From positions 25,408,409 to 25,472,408 of the forward strand of contig NC_060065.1 of the NCBI RefSeq assembly GCF_020283565.1: a stretch of 64,000 bases of DNA, given 5' to 3'. Of this stretch, positions 45,685 to 57,989 are shown one piece after another. The position numbers were made by a program, and so were the translations under genes. Position 1 is the stretch's first letter. Each line of letters begins with the position of its first letter. This stretch comes from Trifolium pratense. Lineage: Eukaryota; Streptophyta; Magnoliopsida; Fabales; Fabaceae. The notes beneath the pieces were generated by a model. That model searched no databases. It was not told where the DNA came from and saw nothing but the letters and a program-made list of their open reading frames with translations.

Positions 45685-48600
45685 ATGGACCCTGACGTGA
45701 TCGAAATTCCACCACCACCAACTCATAATAAGCCTTCTAATTTGTTGAAGCAGAAGAAAGAGGTATTGTTCGTTGCTAATCTTTTCTTTTACTTCAAATT
45801 TCAATTAACCCACTTTTTGTTTGAGAATAAATCATCTCTGTTTTATTTTAGGCTTAATTCTTAGCTTTTCATTTTAATTATTTTTTCTTCTTAAACCACC
45901 TAAGTTAGTTTCCTCGTCGATTTTGTGGACTTCAATATTTCTCGCTTTGATTGCTGAGTTTTGTTACTATGATACATTGTCAATTTTGGTTGTTGTTTTG
46001 TTTTTAGTTTAGTTTACTCTATGTGCCATTTTTTTTTTTTGTCCATGGTTACTGTTGGTACCAAAGGTAGTTGAAGTTTAAAGACTTTTTCGGTACTTTG
46101 GTTGGGAATTCGGTTTAGATTGGATTCAGTTTAGATTTTTTTGGTACATTGGTTGTAACCAATTTTACCAAATTCCTTTAACCCACCTTGGAATTGCAAT
46201 TTGGGACGTGTTTTGGTTTGTAGTGCATCTTTAGTTCATGTGGGAATGCATATCGGGATACAGTCTGAGCTGTTCTTTGAGTAATCAATTGATCTGGTTA
46301 TTGATGAAATGTATGCTGATGCTGGCTTAGTTTATCGGGGTCAAGGAATCAGCATGGGTTGTTGAATATCAGCTTGAAAATTAGTTGCCTTACTTTTTAT
46401 GTTATACTGCTTGTTTACGTTGTATAAATATATCCATTTGACTTATTTACAGACCACTAATATCCTTCCTAATTTTGACTAGGAAATATTCAAATTGTCT
46501 GCTTTTCTGTTGATAGGATATATAAAGCACATGCATGCTCTTAGTTCTAACTTGCGTTGCATTCTTGTTTTTCTAAGATTTAATGATGTCTCTGTCTGTT
46601 AATTTCTTACGTGGATATCTCAACAATATTTTCTTCTGTAGGCCATTGTTCCGGATGTGATTGACATCGACAACGATGAGGATTCATCAGATTTAGTGTT
46701 AGTTGGTGAAAAAGTTGTTAAGATGAATAAGGGGAAGACCATTGAATCCGTTCACAATGGTTATGGTGATCATCAAACTATGGTTTGTGAATAAGACTTC
46801 TTTCTTGTAACTGACTAACTGATTGATGTCATCCTCTTCAACATTAATAATGAGTAAATTTTTCTTAATACCATTTTCAGGAAGACTTTGATAATATATA
46901 TTTTCCATCTGTGATTGACAAATCTGGACCAAGTAGCAGGGTCGAGTCTTCCAACGGTTATACTTCTGTATCAAATAATGTAATCAACATTGATGGGGAT
47001 GGTTCTGACCACTCATATGATGATGATGGTGATGATGTTGATGACTTCTCTGATCTTTTTATGGATGATTACATGGACGTAGATAATTATACTTTACTAC
47101 AGGAGCATTTTGATAATGCGAATATACCTCCTGGTATTGAGGCACCTGTTCCTTGGTTGAAAGAATATGATCTAGGTTCAAATAAGAATGAAAGTAGTTT
47201 ATTCTATCCTAGCTTGCATATTCCGCAATCTGATTCTAAAAATTCTCAAGTTAGTGGCTTTTTTCAGCCTACATGGCCATTAGAGCCTATTAAGCCTGAA
47301 ATTCAAGGACCTACTGAAAGTAATTCTAGTGTGCAAAATAAAATCGTATGTGTTGATCATATTTCCAAATTAGAATTACCTTCTCAGTTATTTTCTCAAT
47401 CTGTCCCCAGTAAGAAAAAATTCGATTTCACACAGAGCAGGAGACGCAAGTTAAAGTTGGCATTAGGAGCGGAGTCATCTACATCTAATTTATTTTTAGG
47501 ACCTTCTGGTAAAAAGAAGCCTTATGTTTTTGATTCTTCAACTAACTTTAGCTCTTTAGACAACTCAGCGGCCATGAAGCTGCCACATGGAGGTGAGTCA
47601 CCACATTGGAAACTACTTGAAAGTGCAAAGAAAGCAGCTGCAACTGCAAGTCTTGGTTCACATCATTCAAATTTCTTTGGACCTGTAGATGGACCATTTC
47701 CTTTTCCGGGAACTGATTTTGTAAATCCTTGGTTGAGTTCTTCTCATTTTAATCCATATCCAAGTTATACAGCTAATCCAGGTTTTTTTAATCCATTTGT
47801 TCCTCTTCATGCCACACCTGAGCAACTGTTCAATAACCCTTGGGTTCACAATTCTGCAAAAGATGGAAATAATGGCACAACCGCTGATAGTACTGTCGTG
47901 ACCATCTCTGATGAAGTCAGAGATGAAATTCTGAAGAAATTTCAAAACTTTAAGCAATTTGACACTATTGATGACACATCAGACCATTACTTTGTTCGCA
48001 CCAACTCTTCCATGACGCAGGTAACTTTCTTTTTTAATGCATTTTGGTCCAGTTTTAATCTTAATTATGTTGTTTTACCATTAATTTATTTCTTGGACAG
48101 CATTCAAAGAATTGGGTTAAAAGAATTCAGGAAGAATGGAAGTTACTGGAGAAGGATTTACCAGGTAAAGTTGTTTTTTCAGTATTTTTGTCGCACATTG
48201 GCTATGATGTTTTTCTTATCATATTTACTTTTTCAAGATGAAAGATCTTTACTGTGTGATTGACTTCACCTCATTGTTATTAATATGCTGTGGTGGCGTT
48301 TGTCAAACCTAAATGCCATTAGTGGGTGCATTTTTTAAGTGTATATCCATATAAAATAGTTATTGTTTTTCTATTGCTTGGTAGAGGTTAGATACTTGTT
48401 CTGAATCTGGAGGTTAGAAAAGCTGTAAAATGTAAATTGTGTTTTTAATATCAGAATGAGCAACCTGTCACTGCATTTTTGTACAATTTCTTGCTGTTTA
48501 TTTGACACTTTATTTTATTTCTATTAGATTCAATATTTGTCAGAGTTTACGAATCGAGAATAGATCTGTTGAGGGCTGTGATTATTGGAGCAGAGGGAAC

Positions 48601-50525
48601 TCCTTATCATGATGGCCTTTTCTTTTTTGATGTTTTCTTTCCCAGTGGCTTTCCTAATGTACCTCCGGTATGTTGTTGAGATTACTGCATCTGACTTGCA
48701 TTATTATTATGCACACCATCTTTTTAATCTTTAATTCAAAGTGTGACTCAAGGGACATTTTTCAATGCAGCAAGTCTACTACCACTCTGGTGGACTTCGA
48801 CTCAACCCAAATTTATATAATTGTGGCAAAGTGTGCCTTAGTCTACTTAACACCTGGTCTGGCAATAAAAATGAGAAGTGGCTCCCAGGCGTTTCGACAA
48901 TTTTACAGGTCCTGGTCTCCATACAAGGTCTAATCTTAAATACAAAGCCTTACTTTAATGAGCCTGGATATGCACGTCTGAGTGGTTCTGCAGAGGGTGA
49001 AATGAGATCCCTGCGGTATAATGAAGACACTTTTCTCTCATCATTGAGGACAATGGTTTATCTGATAAGAAGGCCTCCAAAGGTTTGATTCTAGAAACAT
49101 CTTTTGGTTCAACTCTTTATCTATCTCATATAATGTATATTATTTTAGATAGTTTCCTTTGTTAGTTGTCATGTTAACTCATTGCACCTCAGCAAAGTGT
49201 TGCCTATAAATTCTTCTGCTTTGCCTTTTGGCATGCTTTGGAGGGACAGAAGAGAATAGTGATAGACATTGTATTTGCTAATTTAGGAAATAATTCAACA
49301 TTTTAGAACAATAACCTGAGCATATATATATATAGGCAAATGATATCGAGGATTTTGATTCAGTATATCAGTCCCCTTCAAAGTATGTGTACTTTCAGTA
49401 GTAAATTGTGGAGATCTTGCCATGTAGCATTGTCCTCATGATTTATCTACATTAATCACAATTCAAGATACTTAAATATTTTCCTAGACATGCTGGATCT
49501 GTGAATACATTTTGGTGATATAGTTTGATACTGCTGAATAAAAGAAAAAGGACAGTGGGAAACCTAGAGCTGGAACACGGTTTAGGGTATACATGGTTTA
49601 GGGTTGTTTTCAATATGCTCTAGATACCATTTTAAATGAGAGAAAAAGAGAGGTAAATTGTGAAGCCGTGTGTTTCAACTAGACACTGGGCTCTCTTTAC
49701 CATGTGTTTCAACAACAAGCAAGTCTTGTCCCACTAAGTGGAGTCGGCTACATGGGTCAAACGATGCCATAATGTTCTATCATATAATATTTGATTCCTA
49801 TTTACCTGATATTATATGATACGGATATGTCAACTATATACAATAAATACATAGATGCCATGCCATATGTCAAGTAATCTTGTTTTCAACAGAATCTGTT
49901 GTTAATAGCACACTATAGCGGTATAGCGTGGCGGTGAGGCCCTCCACCGCTACGACACGTAAAACAAGATAGTGTAGCGGTATAACTTCTAATAACTGCC
50001 TTAAAACACGTAAAGATCTTCCACATTATATAGTTATATATTAAATAATTCAAATAGCGGCTATCCCGTATGTTATGAAAAGTGTTTTTAGCATTTTAGA
50101 TCCTAAGGAGTGTATTATTTGTAAGTAAGACAAGATATCTAGTAAGTTATGAGTTTATGTAGTTTATTTATTTCTGTATATTATTGCCTTACTTGTAAAT
50201 TGCTTCTATTTTGTGTTAAGAACTTGACTATTTATATTATTCTGGGTTTCAGAGTTTCGAGGACTTCGTTAAAGGTCACTTCTGCAGCCGAGCTCAGGAT
50301 ATTCTGGTGGCTTGTAAAGCATACATGGATGGTGCTCAAGTTGGCTGTTTGGTCAAAGGTGGGGTTCAGGATGTTGATCAGGGTGACAAGAGCTGCTCAA
50401 AGGAGTTTAAGAATTCTTTAGCTGCATATGTGGATATGCTTGTTAAAGAGTTTACACAAGTTGGAGCCAGGGACTGTGATAAATTCTTGTCTTCATCAAC
50501 GGTAAGCAACAAGCCGTCGGAATAA
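45685..50525 (+). CDS. Ubiquitin-conjugating enzyme E2, large plant UBC25/26 type
   Basis: Seven coding exons with GT-AG borders and continuous phase: 45685-45762, 46642-46782, 46881-48020, 48101-48164, 48528-48667, 48771-49082, 50253-50525; 715 residues. Start ATG gives MDPDVIEIPPPP, typical of this family. Residues about 110-145 are very acidic (Asp-rich), about 250 has a basic SRRRKLKL patch, and the UBC fold covers about 455-620. The active-site region is NCGKVCLSLLNTW with the ubiquitin-accepting Cys at about residue 543. A helical tail follows (SFEDFVKGHF, CKAYMDGAQVG, LVKEFTQVG). It accepts ubiquitin from E1 and passes it to substrates, in nucleus or cytosol. Longer than simple E2s (about 150) and of the same class as PHO2/UBC24, but the tail fits UBC25/26 better. 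No disruption seen. An N-terminal extension from an ATG at 45420 is possible. Confidence 0.9.
49690..50090. repeat. MITE-like insertions in the last UBC intron
   Basis: The 1.17-kb intron 49083-50252 contains the dispersed phrase 'gtggagtcggctacatgggt' (49740-49760), and near 49915-50070 'tagcggtatagcgtggcgg' and 'aaatagcggctatccc', which resemble small inverted-repeat elements. Ends are not well enough preserved to delimit. Confidence 0.35.
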
Positions 50526-51040
50526 TTGTCATTGGCTGCTACATTTTCTTGATAAAACCAATTTTGAAACTACATAAAGGATTATTATATTTTAACTGAA
50601 TAGCTTATTTATGTTTTATGTTGCATTGTTGAACCCTTGTTTATATAGACTATCTTATTTTGATGAACAATGGCCTGCACATAGTTCTTGATATTGTATA
50701 TACTATATATATAGTTGCAGATGAATTATTAATGAATTCTTAGGATGGCAAAATATCCTTCATCAGTATATTCTGGTTTATCTCTTTCTTTGCTTACATG
50801 TTTTGCTTATTACATCCTATCGGGAAAACCTTTTCATTTCTGTTCATTTTTTCTTTTTACAAGAATGTTCAATTTTTCATTTCTGTGCATCAACGGTTGA
50901 GATTTGACAACTTGCTGATGAAATCAATGGTTGAGTTTGCACTAAAAAATAAATTCTAATGTTCAAGTTGACACGTTGAACAATCCTCAAGGTGCTACGA
51001 GCCTACGAGTAGTCTTGACCATCGCACTGCCATATCTTCC
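50526..51040. other. Intergenic, downstream of UBC
   Basis: AT-rich sequence without a supported gene; presumably contains the UBC 3' untranslated region. Confidence 0.4.
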
Positions 51041-51960
51041 TCTTTTTTTTTTTTCTTTTTTTTTTTTTTATAATGGAGAGGGCTAATGCCCAAAGAGAAA
51101 CAATTACAATTCTATCAACCTAGGGGTAGCATATCATTAGTGGGGAGTTCACTAATTTGTGTTGGACAGTCCTCATAAAATTCAATCTCGTAATCCAACG
51201 TGCATCCTATATTAGCTAATGCATCTGCGCATCTAATAGCTTCCCGATATGTGTGTGCAAAATCTCGACACACCAATCCTTGTCCACAAGCTTCTGAATC
51301 TGTTTCACCAGTGCATTTCCCTGAGAACTATGCAACTGTCTGTTCTTCACCAACTGCACCACTGTTGCGGGATGGATATTCACTTCGACCTTCCTAAATC
51401 CCAACCGATGAACATACCTCAGTCCTTCTAATACTCCCCATAACTCAGCCACAAATGCACTACATAGTCCAATACCTTTTGTGAATCATCCTAACTACCT
51501 GGCTACCTCGAATAATTCCTCCACACCCAGCTGATTGGTTCTTCCTATATGCGCCATCCGTATTCAGCTTAATAAAAAAAAAATTGGAGGAGACCAACCA
51601 ATTAATGCAACAACTTTTTCTCTCCCAGCTACAACCTTATTATTGCGAGCTGCACCCTTGTATTCTACAGCCAGTTTCATGATGTGTTTGCAGGCCTATA
51701 CGGACGCACAAATCAATCCTCATACAACTCTTTATTTCTCCAGGACCATAGAGCATGATACGCTAGTCTCTCCATTCCACACTGCAGCTCCACTCAATGG
51801 AATTATTTAAGTTAAATTACATCCAATTTTGCAATTCACTCATGAAGAACACACCTTTATGCTTCAGAGGTATTGTCTGCAACCATATATGATATATCCT
51901 TTGCAAGTGTGCAATCTCTTAGAGATGCCACTTAAATAGGGGTGTTCAAAACCGCAACAA
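51041..51960 (-). pseudogene. 3' end of a LINE (non-LTR) retrotransposon with RNase H domain
   Basis: The minus strand reads, with frame breaks, VALIGWSPP...LNTDGAYRKNQSAGCGGIIRGSQ (about 51600-51490), then AELWGVLEGLRYVHRLGFRKVEVN (51452-51380), QIQKLVDKDWCVEILHTH and, after a shift, ANRCADALANIG-like text to about 51180. That is the C-terminal RNase H domain of plant LINEs (first Asp in NTDGA, Glu in AELWG; the last catalytic Asp lies in ADALA). A T-rich run at 51041-51071 on the plus strand is the poly(A) tail. RT and endonuclease are absent, a 5'-truncated copy as is usual for LINEs. Confidence 0.75.
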
Positions 51961-52232
51961 TATCGATCCAAACCATTTCATCCAAAAACTGAACCACTTC
52001 ATTTTGGCCAAAAAGTAAGACAGCGTACCCCTATGGAAAATAGGTTTAGAAACCGGTTGAAAGAGAAGTGTTAGAGTCATACTCTCTAACACTCTTTTTT
52101 ACACACTCCACTCCAGATGCTTATGATTTTGGCTTAAAGATGTTTCTTATAATTTTGGGACATATTCCATGACCCAGCGCTAGGAAATCTTTTACGTCAT
52201 CCAAGCAGATTGAGAGAAACTTTATCATTGTA

Positions 52233-52358
52233 TTCCCTCCGTCCTAAATTATAACGGAAAATTGATCAAAAAAAAGTTGATGTATTTGGTTAAAAATTTG
52301 GACTAAATACATCAATTTTGTTTGATCAATTTTCCATTATATTTTGGGACGGAGGGAG
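52233..52358. mobile_element. Stowaway MITE
   Basis: A 126-base perfect-looking hairpin with ends ttccctccgtcctaaattat and, reversed, ctccctccgtcccaaaatat. TA duplication at 52231-52232 and 52359-52360. This matches the mariner-derived Stowaway group. Confidence 0.88.
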
Positions 52359-52360
52359 TA

Positions 52361-53234
52361 TATCCTTATAAATAGATTCAACAATGAGTGGGATGAGTAG
52401 TTCAACTAGTTAAACTAGTTGAACTAAGGGTTAAAAAATTGAAGATTCAGAGTTCGAGTCCTGACACGGGGAAAGACTAAAAAAATTCAAAGATGTGTTT
52501 GTTGCTCTTATTATGAAGCATTATTCTCATTTCATTTTTATGTTTGTTTTGTCGCAACTTTTTTTTCCTTCTTTTTTTAGACAAAGAAAATAAATAAAAA
52601 GAAAAGAGAAGAGATAGTGAGAATATTAGAGAGAAAATTATCCGATAATCGTCCCATTTTTTTGTTGAGAAAAACAAAATGATATTCATTCATTCAAATG
52701 GATAGAATACATCAAATACAATCACATAATCAACATCGCTAAAAACGTAAAGGATGAATCTGCGAACAAAACTCACATGATCCAAGTTAATAGCATACCA
52801 CAACAAAGTGCCTACAACAAATAATATGATAAAGTTAAAGTCACCGGAGTATCCATTTGCAACGTCGATGCCCAAATCATTGGTTAAATATGTAATTGAC
52901 TGAAGTCGATCTTTCAATAGAAATCAAATGAACACCGCAACAATACGGTACAACAAAAAAAGACGCACAAGACGACCAACAACACAACGCCGCACTCAGA
53001 CGGCGAAATCACAAAAAAAAATAAAAATTTATCAATGTGAAGATCACTTATTTATATTAAAAGAAGAAAACAACATAGATAGAGGAGTGATTATAGATCA
53101 AAAATGACTTAAAACCACTCATCTTCGATGAACAAAGGAGTAAAGTGTTAGAAAAAAGGAAAAAAGAAAATTCTAAATAGAAACTAGGGCCGGCGTTAAT
53201 GTCCAAAAATAATTATACAAAATATAATTTTTCT
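52361..53234. other. Intergenic, no gene supported
   Basis: 52395-52470 has tRNA-like phrases (agttcgagtcc at about 52450) that could be a decayed SINE. The minus-strand ORF at 52690-52917 has no recognisable domain. Confidence 0.3.
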
Positions 53235-53235
53235 A

Positions 53236-53355
53236 TAATTTTTTTTGTCAAATAAATTGGTGGCTAGAAAATTCACCTTAAAGATAAATATGTGAAGTAT
53301 CTCGAATTCGAACTTTGACTTCTACATATATAATTTCCCTACCAACTGAGCTTTT
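53236..53355 (-). mobile_element. tRNA-derived SINE on the minus strand
   Basis: On the minus strand an A box gctcagttggtag (53351-53339) is followed by a B box gttcgaattc (53313-53304), then 'ttctagccaccaatttatttga' and a short A run. This is the layout of a legume SINE. Target duplications could not be fixed because the flanks are AT-rich. Confidence 0.65.
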
Positions 53356-53537
53356 ATCTCCTGTGTATTTATTTTGTACTATACAGTATTATACTCTCGC
53401 TAAACCTTATCCCTCCCACCAAAAAAGATATCGCATCTTCCTCACACACACCACCAATCAACCACCTCAGAAGTTTAAACCTTCAATTCTCTCAAATAGT
53501 CCTCCAAATCCTTTATCATCATCATCATCATAGAAAC

Positions 53538-53984
53538 ATGTTTACTTCATCTTCCATCCCATTCCACGCCCCAACCATTCATCATAGTCTATCTTCCACT
53601 ACTACCCACTCCTTTTCCTTTCTCCCACACAACAATAACCTCATTCTCCACCTTCGTACCCCATCCTTCCTCCGCCCTCCCCCTCTAAACCCCTCCCCTC
53701 CGTCAATTTTCACCGTCTCCGCCAAGTCTTCAACGCCCGACAAAGCCAGCGAGCAGAAATGGGTCCACGAAGGTCTCATCACAGAGTCTCTCCCCAACGG
53801 CATGTTCCGTGTTCGCCTCGATAACGAAGACCTTATCCTCGGCTATATCTCCGGAAAGATCCGAAAGAATTTTGTTCGGATCCTTCCTGGCGATAGAGTT
53901 AGAGTTGAAGTAAGTCGCTATGACTCCTCCAAAGGACGCATTATTTACAGAATTCGCAATACACCTGGTAGCAACTCTTCTTAG
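53538..53984 (+). CDS. infA: Translation initiation factor IF-1, nuclear gene with plastid transit peptide
   Basis: Single-exon ORF of 148 codons starting at ATG 53538. Residues 1 to about 62 are rich in Ser, Thr, Pro and His with few acidic residues, a chloroplast transit peptide. Residues about 74-140 are a complete IF-1 OB/S1 fold: [51 protein letters not shown]. Mature length (about 80) suits bacterial IF-1 (about 72). IF-1 binds the A site of the plastid 30S subunit during initiation. In legumes the plastid infA has been lost and the function moved to the nucleus, so this gene is probably essential for plastid translation. No intron, no disruption. It follows the UBC gene on the same strand after a 3-kb repeat-bearing gap. 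Confidence 0.95.
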   Translation: MFTSSSIPFHAPTIHHSLSSTTTHSFSFLPHNNNLILHLRTPSFLRPPPLNPSPPSIFTVSAKSSTPDKASEQKWVHEGLITESLPNGMFRVRLDNEDLILGYISGKIRKNFVRILPGDRVRVEVSRYDSSKGRIIYRIRNTPGSNSS

Positions 53985-55140
53985 TTTTTATGCACGTGTA
54001 GTGTTTGTGAAAATGACTCAAACAAACGTGTGCTTGAGAAGGAGGGAATCTTTTTTTTTTTTTTTATTTGTCTGTTAATTTCAAGATTTCTTGGATATAA
54101 AGAACCAACTTCGAGTACATTGTTGTTGTAGACAAACATGAAAAGCATAAATATGATTTTGTTCTCTGATTTTGCGCTGCTTATTTCAGTCTTGTTTATG
54201 ATTGCCACTCTTTATTTCTTTTGCTCATATAAAACTTATCCAGATTCATGTAAAATTAATTTCAATATGTGGACGAGAAGTCATATCTTGGATATATCTA
54301 GCAGAATTTGTATGATGTTGGCAGGTTGGGTACATAGCTGATGATGATTTCTTCCACCCATGAAAATCATTAGATTGATCCGCATACGATCAATGTATAA
54401 TCTGCCTCTGTTTGTTGTGTACTAAATACTACTATGTAGAATGAGTTTCATATTGGTGATTGTTCTGTTAGAACAGGCATGAGATTGCATGTTTCCTGGT
54501 CAATCAATCTCTCTAGAAGCGTCATTGGGAAGATCCTGCTTACTTTGACAGGATCTTATTCCAAAGTTCTAAACCTGCAGCCTGATCTTCCAGCAATTAA
54601 CATCGATAAAATGTCTTATGATTTAAAAAATTTGCAAAATAATGGGTGTCTTTTGATTTGTTGATTTTCACATTTTAAGTATTAGTAACACTTTATTACC
54701 GTAAAAAAAAGGTATTAGTAACACTTTATTGTAATTCACCCACATGTTTGATTTTTTTTTGTTGATAATTTTTATGATCAGCCACATATTTGAGTACAAC
54801 TAAATAAAACCATCCTTAATAATTCCATGATGATCTTGGAAAATTGAAATTCAAACAAAGATAATCAACAATAACCAGTTCATTGGGTGACCCAATAACT
54901 AATTCGGCTTGAATTATTTTGGTTTGGATAACTATGTTCCTAAATTAATATAATAGAGAGATAGGATTCGTTTGTAACATGTTTCTTTGTGTGGATAAAA
55001 TCTGCCATGAACACGGAGCAGTACTTTTTTTAACATCCGTGGGTAAAATAAAATAAGGATATTTCAATTACAGGTGTAATCCATACTTTTTGAACGTTGG
55101 TGTAATCCATACTTGTTGATGAATTAATGAGACTTTGGCA
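53985..55140. other. Intergenic, downstream of infA
   Basis: A short T run near 54050 and AT-rich text. The ORFs at 54138-54341 and 54479-54664 show no domain and look like chance. The first few hundred bases probably include the infA 3' UTR. Confidence 0.4.
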
Positions 55141-55502
55141 CCCTACTGATTCTAGGTCGCCCTACAAAATTACCAATATGCCCCCGTCCGCTTTTTAAGT
55201 AGCGGATTATACGTAGGATGGTGTTTGTTTCTCAAGAATATTATTTTTATAATATGCCCCCGTCCGCTTTATAAGTAGCGGATGTTAACACCCTGCCACG
55301 ATTTTTATAACGTCCGCTACCTAAGTAGCGGAAGGGTAAAATGAGAAATGCGTAAGGCGCGCGAATAACCGGTAAAGTGATAAAAGTAATTCTCAATTAA
55401 TATTAACTACATGAAAGAGACCCTATTCTAATTTTATAGTCCTTGTGGATCGATACTCTTTTTATTACGACAATAATCTCGTGCACTTACGAAATTATCA
55501 TA
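55140..55502 (+). mobile_element. Remnant of an Athila-like LTR with 'tccgct...agtagcgga' words
   Basis: 55439-55502 carries the LTR-end phrase 'tgtggatcgatactcttttt...cacttacgaaattatca', parallel to 3370-3432. Upstream, three copies of a 20-30 base palindromic word (tccgctttttaagtagcgga and variants) lie near 55188, 55263 and 55312. The start of the LTR is not defined. Confidence 0.45.
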
Positions 55503-56213
55503 ATCCTAGCAGAGCTTCTCTCTCTTCACTCATGCTTGTTAAAAATAGTAAAAAATTAGTAACCCCAATTTTAGAGTCACCTTCCGGAAAACATGATCAT
55601 CCTCATTGAATTATAATGGTCATAGTTTGTTTTCAACATAATCTGAGCGGTTCTCATCTTTTCCTAGACTGACTTGATCTTTAAGGTAGTCTCCTGAATT
55701 ATCTCTGGTCCCAAAATTTCCTTGTCACCAACTTTGGTCCAGTAGAGGTGTTCTACATTTCCTCCCATAAATTGCTTCATTAGGGGTCATTTTGATGCTA
55801 GACTAATATGCTTAAATGCAGTTTTATCCCCTATTTTGAATAAATCGGAATTTTATCCCCTTACTTTAAAATTCGGAATTTTACCCTCCCTGTTTATAAT
55901 TTTTTGGATTTTGCCCCCCAAAATTCTGCAAAAAAATCTACTTCTGAGCATCCAATTCAAAGCTTCGCACAAAACTCAATTTTGATCAATAATTCACCAA
56001 ACTGGTACCAAAATGACCGTAATCGAGTTAGCTTTCGATAGAATTAGGTCCACTAAATTTGGAGTTATATAGGGAGATTATTTTTCGATTTAGTGCAGAC
56101 CTGTCCAATTACTAATTCTGCAGAAATCTGCTTCTGACCATCAAATTCAACATCGTTTACCGAACGCATCGTAACTCCAAATTCGATGAAATTGAAATGT
56201 CAACAAGGGTAAT
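55503..56213. other. Repeat-like sequence without gene
   Basis: 55800-55925 has several 'tcggaattttatcccc' phrases resembling one arm of a dispersed inverted-repeat element. Nothing coding seen. Confidence 0.3.
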
Positions 56214-57168
56214 TGATAAGTGCCAAAAAGTAGTAATTTTACATATATAATTTATGCACTTATTGACTTATTTTGCAAGATTTGTGTATATAAGTCCCCA
56301 AGAACTTGTACATATACGTGTTGATCTAATTTTGGTTAGTTTATCTTTAATCTCAATCATTTTGACAGGTTTTTGTACTTAAAGTTGAATTTTTGATGAA
56401 GAATTAATGTTTGAACTGATATATGCTGGCTGGGCTAGAGAAAGCCAGAGAAAGCTAGAAATTTGGTTGAATTGGCAGAGAGTTTCTGGCTTAAGCCAGA
56501 GAAAGCTACAGATCCTGTTGAATTGGCAGAGAGTTTCTGGCTTAAGCCATATAAAGCTACATACCCTGTTGTATTGGTAAAACATTTCTGGCTCCAGCCA
56601 GAGAAAGCCAGAAGAGCTGGGAGGTGACTCAGAGGACACGTGTTAGCAAACCCAGCTATGAAGTAAGGTAGCTGGCGGAGCCAGCTATAGCTGGCTGGGC
56701 TAGCTTAAAAATCCAGTTTCACTATAAATAGATACCAGATGCAGAAAAACAGAAGATATATCATTCCCACCACTCAAATTCATCAAGGAGAGACCTAGGA
56801 GGCAGATTCAAGGGGTTTTGGAGGTGGATACACAACAATAGTTGAGGAATCATCATTGTAATGTTTGTTCATCTCTTTTCTTCTTAATCTTTTGTAAAGT
56901 TCTCATGAATATGGGTAACTAATTTCTCTTGTTGTTGGGATTGAATGTAAATTACTCTATTAATATGTGTTTTTCTTGATCATGGCGTTATATATATTCT
57001 AGTTACAAATCAATATTGATGTTATCCTTGTTGTTATTGTTTTCATCTTTGGATTTGAAATGGTATAGGAATATATGTTTTGAATCTTGCTCTAGGATAA
57101 CATCTATTAAAAGCTAAGATCTAGGAATAGACTTACATTTAATATTCACTTAAAGTATTGGAACTTAA
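56214..57168 (+). mobile_element. 5' part of an Athila-like LTR, cut by a copia LTR
   Basis: Starts tgataagtgccaaaaagtag, has a TATA box at 56723-56730 (tataaata) and downstream the phrase 'catgaatatgggtaactaat' typical of these LTRs. It ends where the copia LTR at 57169 is inserted. Because the other end of that copia is beyond the window, the remainder of this LTR is not visible. Confidence 0.55.
56405..56705. repeat. Cassette of ~63-bp units built on 'ctggcttaagccagagaaagct'-like words
   Basis: Three to four units with 'tttctggcttaagccag' followed by 'agaaagctac', ending 18 bases before the TATA box. The word 'agccagagaaagcc' is shared with the cassettes of the chromovirus-like LTRs A and C. 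Confidence 0.8.
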
Positions 57169-57708
57169 TGTTATTGGATCGATTAAGCACCCGAGGGATC
57201 GGGGTTTGATAGGTTTAATAGATTTCTCGACATTATCTGGGGACGGAAACGTTCGATGAGTAAGTCGATCATGTTAATCATTAAGAAATAAAACATAATC
57301 ATAATCATAAGCGGGAGCATACCTGAATTTGTCATGCTAATGGATTGAAGGTCACCGGGTATGTGATCTTCCAACTATAGAATTCCATATGGGCTTCTTG
57401 AATCTCCTCCGATGGGGATGAAGAGAAAACCTGATGAGCCGCCGTTTTTCACGTTATATCTACAATTGGGGACCATAACCCTTATAAATAACCTTAGGGT
57501 TATTTCTTAGTTTTCAATATTCTAATTTGGCCTCTCATCAAATTAGATATTGACTTATGGTATCTACACAATAAATTACCTTTCATGATATTTATGCTTT
57601 TAGCCATAGACTTATTATTAATTAGTAATTAGACCACTGATGTTTTGGCTAATTACATAATGACCCTAACACATGTAATATTACTATTGTGACCCAAAAA
57701 TCCTAACA
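57169..57708 (-). mobile_element. Copia LTR (family Z), 3' LTR
   Basis: On the minus strand it starts tgttaggatttttgggtcac after a polypurine tract (gacaagtgggagat, 57722-57709) and ends ccaataaca, about 540 bases. Flank on the far side is cttaa (57164-57168); the partner flank lies beyond the window. Confidence 0.8.
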
Positions 57709-57989
57709 ATCTCCCACTTGTCACATTTGTAATTATACACATGTGTTAGATTTTATGAGCTCAAAATTCGCCATTATATTCCTTAGAGTGTGTTTGGATG
57801 AGAGATTCTAGAAATCCAAATGATTTTAAATACTAGGCAATTCAATTGATTCGATTGAATTCCCTTGATTTTCAAATTTCAGTGTTTGGATAAAGTGTTG
57901 AAATTCCATCGATTGTAAAATTCTTTGTTTGGGTAATGTAATCGAATTTCCTTCATTTAAATTTATTTATTTTAATAAAATTGACCCTA

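Noticed and set aside
46911..48263. 450-codon ORF as an independent gene
   Set aside because: It is UBC coding exon 3 plus intron read-through; splice sites at 46880 and 48021 and family similarity show it is part of the multi-exon gene.
52690..52917. 75-codon hydrophobic minus-strand ORF
   Set aside because: No recognisable family, no neighbouring features and AT-rich composition; chance cannot be excluded.
53300..53351. Possible minus-strand tRNA
   Set aside because: A and B boxes are present but the sequence continues into a SINE body and A run; spacing and stems do not suit a tRNA.
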